A stretch of 64,000 bases of DNA from Xanthomonas campestris pv. badrii (lineage in GTDB: Bacteria; Pseudomonadota; Gammaproteobacteria; Xanthomonadales; Xanthomonadaceae). Below, piece by piece: positions 63,772-64,000 of this stretch. Where the stretch lies: assembly GCF_012848175.1 (NCBI RefSeq), contig NZ_CP051651.1, forward strand, positions 1,178,001 to 1,242,000. Direction: 5' to 3'. Both the position numbers and the translations under genes were made by a program. Positions within the stretch are counted from its first letter, which is position 1; every line of letters starts with the position of its first letter. The notes beneath the pieces were generated by a model. It made no database searches and was not told the DNA's origin. It was given only the letters and a program-made list of their open reading frames with translations.

Positions 63772-64000
63772 TCACCGCACCGGCATGCCCGGCTGCGCGC
63801 CGCTGTCGGCATCCAGCAGCGCCAGTGCGCCGCCGTCGAAGCCGGCCGAGAGGATCATGCCTTCGCTGATGCCGAAGCGCATCTTGCGCGGAGCCAGGTT
63901 GGCGATGAAGACCACGCTGCGGCCCACCAATGTCTCCGGTTCCCCGTAGCTGCCACGGATGCCCGAGAAAATCTGGCGCTTGCCCAGCTCGCCGGCATCC
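63772..64000 (-). CDS. metG: Methionyl-tRNA synthetase, C-terminal part
   Basis: The frame enters from the window edge. It carries the end of the C-terminal tRNA-binding OB domain ([40 protein letters not shown]) and finishes GAQPGMPVR, typical of MetG dimer-forming forms. The remaining upstream part, including the HIGH and KMSKS motifs, is outside the window. Its TGA is two bases from the G-rich repeat array. Confidence 0.9.
   Translation of the reverse strand, partial: DAGELGKRQIFSGIRGSYGEPETLVGRSVVFIANLAPRKMRFGISEGMILSAGFDGGALALLDADSGAQPGMPVR

Noticed and set aside
1..64000. tRNA, rRNA, prophage or IS elements
   Set aside because: Looked for cloverleaf-like segments, transposase motifs and integrase genes while reading; none was convincing, though a dedicated scan was not possible.

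Overview
The window is a continuous stretch of a high-GC gammaproteobacterial chromosome. Gene content and order (rnc-era-recO, a four-gene ligase-associated repair operon, an MprF/AcvB pair, S-methylthioinosine phosphorylase, tiny intergenic tandem repeats, an ECF sigma/RskA lipid cluster) point to the genus Xanthomonas. That assignment rests on recognition, not on a database search. I saw no IS element, prophage, CRISPR array, tRNA or rRNA.

Layout. 1-11.7 kb (+ strand apart from one REC-Hpt gene): 3' end of rnc, era, recO, rlmD, a CYTH phosphatase, a DsbA-family protein, a renalase-like FAD protein beside an Fe-S (6-4) photolyase, then nagZ-hpt and an MTI phosphorylase. 11.8-13.4 kb: a cold-shock protein with a clear terminator and a flavoprotein monooxygenase. 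13.5-19.5 kb (- strand): the ligase-associated DNA-damage operon (MBL exonuclease, ATP-dependent ligase, DExH helicase, PdeM phosphoesterase). 19.7-25 kb (-): zinc-ribbon/bactofilin pair, a CHASE3-GGDEF cyclase, two Ala-rich lipoproteins, a thiolase. 25-28 kb (+): a lipoprotein subtilase autotransporter. 28-33.3 kb: leucine-type dehydrogenase, Sel1-prolyl hydroxylase, YgjP-type peptidase, small proteins and an MscS channel. 33.6-34.6 kb: a decayed anti-sigma/DUF4097 locus. 34.7-43.4 kb: YegD-like Hsp70, SlyD, CDF transporter, YjdM, an L,D-transpeptidase with a duplicated domain, an OYE reductase divergent from an MFS pump. 43.6-52.1 kb: small and housekeeping genes plus the convergent acvB/mprF pair.

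52.4-61.4 kb (-) holds the most system-like locus: an ECF sigma factor and RskA-type anti-sigma factor, then seven tightly packed, mostly translationally coupled genes (desaturase, FAD oxidoreductase, DUF1365, CFA synthase, DUF2878, DUF1295, second CFA-like methyltransferase). The likely job is stress-induced remodelling of unsaturated membrane fatty acids. The window ends with a periplasmic protein, an RnfB-like ferredoxin, a HAD phosphatase and the 3' end of metG.

The most unusual structural signal is a set of four intergenic regions (era/recO, rlmD/CYTH, CYTH/DsbA, metG/HAD). In each, a G-rich heptamer-type repeat lies at the stop codon of the upstream gene and its C-rich reverse complement abuts the start codon of the downstream gene. 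All four downstream genes lack a Shine-Dalgarno sequence. The polarity is the same in sense-strand terms at all four sites, on both strands, although the repeat unit differs. This suggests an RNA stem that brings stop and start codons together.
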